Shown: positions 6,823 through 8,477 of the stretch, piece by piece
How the letters are laid out: every line of letters starts with the position of its first letter
Numbering within the stretch: position 1 is the stretch's first letter
DNA from: an uncultured beta proteobacterium
Lineage (GTDB): Bacteria > Pseudomonadota > Gammaproteobacteria > Burkholderiales > Burkholderiaceae_C
Length of the DNA stretch: 8,477 bases
Assembly (NCBI GenBank): GCA_903840825.1
Contig: CAIMHL010000548.1
Coordinates: 1 to 8,477 of the forward strand
Reading direction: 5' to 3'
Position numbers and translations under genes: made by a program
Notes under the pieces: model-generated
What the model was told of the DNA's origin: nothing
What the model saw: only the letters and a program-made list of their open reading frames with translations
Database searches by the model: none

Positions 6823-6979
6823 CAGAAAACTTATCACCGGTGTGGGTCCATAAAGCTGTTACTAACTTGGCGGCATCCCATCCGTATTGCTGACGCTGGC
6901 GGGGAGGTCTAGGACAGTACAACCGCGACATTTGTTAGTTTTCATAGTTGACGAGTCCAATACCGCCAAGAAATTCTTC

Positions 6980-7969
6980 TTACATCCCCCAGCGCAACGC
7001 TGCGGTGTGAACGGGTGCATCCCAAAGGGCCAACATTTCTGAATCAGCTACGCATACCGTTATGGAGCAACCTGCCATTTCAAGGGATGTGACATACGAG
7101 CCCGTCAAGTGACGGGCTACGCTGACACCAGCCCCGGCCAGCACCTTGTGCGCCGCATTGACCATCAGGTACAACTCCAATAGAGGGGTGCCACCAAAAC
7201 CATTGACCAACAGGATGACTTCCTGGCCCGGCTTCAAAGCCAAGTCATCGAGTACGGCCTTGGTCAGCTCAAGCGCTATCTCATCGGCCGAAGCCAAGGG
7301 GACGCGGCGTCGCCCTGGCTCACCATGGATGCCCACACCGATTTCCATGTCGGTAGAGCTGATTTGAAATGTTGGTTTTCCAGCGGCGGGCACCGTGCAA
7401 GAGCTGAGTGCGACCGCCATGGAAGCTGTAGCCTTGTTAACAGCGTCACCGAGTTTTTTGAGTTCTAGCAGACTATCGCCGCGTTCCGCAGCAGCGCCCA
7501 AAATACGCTCCACAATAAGGGTACCGGCCACACCCCTTCGACCCGTCGTGTGGGTGGAATTCTCCACGGCAACGTCGTCGTTCACAATGACTGTTGCGTT
7601 TTCCTGATCCAAAATCTCTGCCGCCATTTGGAAGTTCATCATGTCACCAGCGTAGTTTTTAACGATGAACAGCACCCCCGCACCGCCATCCACTGCGTTG
7701 GCGGCATTCATCATCTGGTTGGGCGTAGGCGAGGTAAAGATCTGGCCGGGACAGGCTGCGTCCAACATGCCATAGCCAACAAAACCTGCGTGCAATGGCT
7801 CGTGGCCGGCACCGCCGCCGGATATCAAGGCTACTTTCCCCTGTTTGATTTCCTTGCGCCGAACGAATTCATAGTCTTCACCCAGCACCACTATGTCTGA
7901 ATGTGCTGCAGCAAAACCGTCAAGCGATTCTTCCAACACACTGTCCACTTGATTCATGAAATTCTTCAT
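6980..7969 (-). CDS. dhaK: DhaK, substrate-binding subunit of dihydroxyacetone-type kinase
   Basis: 329-residue cytoplasmic subunit that binds the short-chain ketose covalently through a histidine and presents it to DhaL for phosphorylation. Numbered from ATG 7969, His56 in SGGGAGHEPLHAG and Asp109 in NYAGDMMNF match the catalytic positions recalled for E. coli DhaK. His215 in GVGIHGEPGRRR is the substrate-binding histidine (218 in E. coli). Other family blocks are AACPGQIFTSPTPNQM, NDDVAVENSTHTTGRRGVAG and VNGFGGTPLLELY. The length equals that of typical stand-alone DhaK. The ATG at 7969 is chosen over the in-frame TTG at 7987 because AGAGG lies 6 nt before it and dhaL ends there with an ATGA overlap. 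With no DhaM seen, the phosphate donor and the exact substrate (dihydroxyacetone or a tetrulose such as erythrulose) remain open. Confidence 0.95.
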   Translation of the reverse strand: MKNFMNQVDSVLEESLDGFAAAHSDIVVLGEDYEFVRRKEIKQGKVALISGGGAGHEPLHAGFVGYGMLDAACPGQIFTSPTPNQMMNAANAVDGGAGVLFIVKNYAGDMMNFQMAAEILDQENATVIVNDDVAVENSTHTTGRRGVAGTLIVERILGAAAERGDSLLELKKLGDAVNKATASMAVALSSCTVPAAGKPTFQISSTDMEIGVGIHGEPGRRRVPLASADEIALELTKAVLDDLALKPGQEVILLVNGFGGTPLLELYLMVNAAHKVLAGAGVSVARHLTGSYVTSLEMAGCSITVCVADSEMLALWDAPVHTAALRWGM

Positions 7970-8477
7970 AGAGCACCTCTTTGACAAAATGATTGCGTAG
8001 TTTCAATACTTTCGGCCGAAGCCAGACTATCGCATATGGACGCGATGATCAACGCCATGGAACGGGAGCCTGGATCGATGTGTCCCTTGGCTCTGTCACC
8101 TAAGAATGATGCGCGACCGCGCCCAGCATCCATGTTGGCAGTGGCTGTAGCGCTGTCGTGTGCGCACTGGCGCACACGTGCCAGCAGGTCATCACCGCCC
8201 GAAGCCAATACTTTTTGCACTGGATCAAGCACATCTAACAGCGTTTTCTGTCCCACCTCGGCCTTGCCGAGACGGGTCAGTGCTTCGATTCCTGCGCGCA
8301 CGGCGGGCGCAAAGTCACTGGCTTTTGGGTTGGCAGGAAGTTCTTTGCCTAGTGTCAGCAGCAGTGTGCCAAACACTGGGCCAGACGAGCCTCCAATCAT
8401 GGCGATGCAGGTCTTGCCCATGGTCGCGAGCGCATCGTTTAGGTTTGCGTCCTTCATATTGGGCAATTTCGCCTGTA
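7966..8477 (-). CDS. dhaL: DhaL, nucleotide-binding subunit of dihydroxyacetone-type kinase (5' end cut off)
   Basis: The frame is open to the window edge; the last full codon is 8475-8473, and 169 residues are visible of about 210 expected. The apparent TTG start at 8466 is internal to the family's KLPNMKDA segment. The missing N-terminal 40 or so residues would carry the DGDHG aspartates that hold Mg-ADP/ATP. Visible family blocks are IGGSSGPVFGTLLLTLG (the nucleotide-contacting glycine/serine loop), ALTRLGKAEVGQKTLLDVLDP, and the C-terminal GRASFLGDRAKGHIDPGSRSM, the lid-region signature. It is all-helical by family. The stop codon overlaps the dhaK start (ATGA), so the two subunits are translationally coupled with dhaL first. 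DhaL carries the phosphoryl donor: a fixed ADP in PTS-type systems, exchangeable ATP in ATP-dependent ones. Confidence 0.94.
   Translation of the reverse strand, partial: QAKLPNMKDANLNDALATMGKTCIAMIGGSSGPVFGTLLLTLGKELPANPKASDFAPAVRAGIEALTRLGKAEVGQKTLLDVLDPVQKVLASGGDDLLARVRQCAHDSATATANMDAGRGRASFLGDRAKGHIDPGSRSMALIIASICDSLASAESIETTQSFCQRGAL
7976..7980 (-). promoter_or_regulatory. Ribosome binding site of dhaK inside the dhaL 3' end
   Basis: Reads AGAGG on the minus strand, 6 nt before the ATG at 7969. It fixes the dhaK start and gives it its own initiation site in addition to coupling through the ATGA overlap. Confidence 0.6.

Larger units (their letters stand above)
6371..6979. other. About 600 bases without a supportable gene
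   Basis: Reading frames here are short, overlap on both strands, lack convincing ribosome sites, and give translations I cannot match to any family. The stretch separates convergent transcription units: the regulator on + and dhaLK on -. It holds small hairpins (6637-6650 and 6809-6822) and an 8-bp palindrome (6835-6842, CACCGGTG). I see no T-run terminator for either unit. The text from about 6540 to 6760 (AATGTCTCCTTCTG, then GGTTGCGGTCGCTGAAGCGAC, then GACAGCCCCAAAGCTGCCG) has the feel of degenerate dispersed intergenic repeats of proteobacterial genomes, but this cannot be shown from one copy. Confidence 0.6.

Noticed and set aside
6613..6912. 99-codon open frame on the plus strand
   Set aside because: It has no ribosome site and no recognisable motif, and it shares its span with minus-strand frames of similar quality.
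6683..6931. 82-codon open frame on the minus strand
   Set aside because: Part of it (WDAAKLVTALWTHTGDKF) looks faintly protein-like, but there is no family match and no conserved context. It cannot be supported as a gene.
6866..6970. 8-bp inverted arms CTTGGCGG (6866-6873) and CCGCCAAG (6963-6970), considered as ends of a small mobile element
   Set aside because: The match stops at 8 bp and I did not find flanking target duplications. A chance pairing is likely.
6965..6982. AAGAA/TTCTT symmetry just past the dhaK stop, considered as a terminator
   Set aside because: The symmetry is short and AT-only, with no GC stem and no T-run on the minus strand.
7987..7987. In-frame TTG as the start of dhaK
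   Set aside because: ATG 7969 has AGAGG at proper spacing, an ATGA overlap with dhaL, and gives catalytic residue numbers matching characterised DhaK.

Overview
The window looks like a chromosomal segment of a betaproteobacterium, most likely of the Burkholderiales (Comamonadaceae-like, Rhodoferax/Polaromonas type). This is inferred from the protein style of the ResB/CcsB pair, the Tat-exported MsrP, the moderately high GC with mixed ATG/GTG usage, and the gene neighbourhood. No marker gene such as rRNA is present, so the genus is a guess.

Left part, + strand (1-5815): the 3' part of a diheme cytochrome c4-type protein ends at 474 and is followed by a strong intrinsic terminator (542-583). 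Then come resB (604-2763) and ccsA/ccsB (2756-4111), overlapping by 8 nt, which encode the System II (Ccs) cytochrome c maturation machine. 49 nt further on are msrP (4161-5168) and msrQ (5198-5815), the periplasmic methionine sulfoxide reductase and its membrane heme subunit. The theme of this block is the cell envelope: heme export and attachment to c-type cytochromes, a c-type cytochrome that is itself a client of that machine, and electron-driven repair of oxidised periplasmic proteins.

Middle part (5816-6979): an AT-rich promoter region containing a 10-bp palindrome, a HipB/Xre-type regulator (5931-6272), and an ATGA-overlapping remnant of a HipA-type kinase toxin reduced to about 15 N-terminal codons. 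This is followed by roughly 600 bases in which I can defend no gene. It reads as a decayed HipBA toxin-antitoxin locus next to degenerate, possibly repeat-derived, intergenic DNA.

Right part, - strand (6980-8477): dhaL (5' end cut off by the window edge) and dhaK, translationally coupled by an ATGA overlap. They encode the two kinase subunits of a dihydroxyacetone-type kinase, or of a related short-chain ketose kinase. No phosphotransferase subunit DhaM is visible.

Most of the window is ordinary, well-understood metabolism. The points worth a second look are the terminator placed directly before resB, the extra segment in CcsA, the hipA deletion scar with a surviving antitoxin and candidate operator, the unexplained 6349-6979 stretch, and the dhaL-dhaK order without dhaM. 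I do not see convincing evidence of a wholly new system here.
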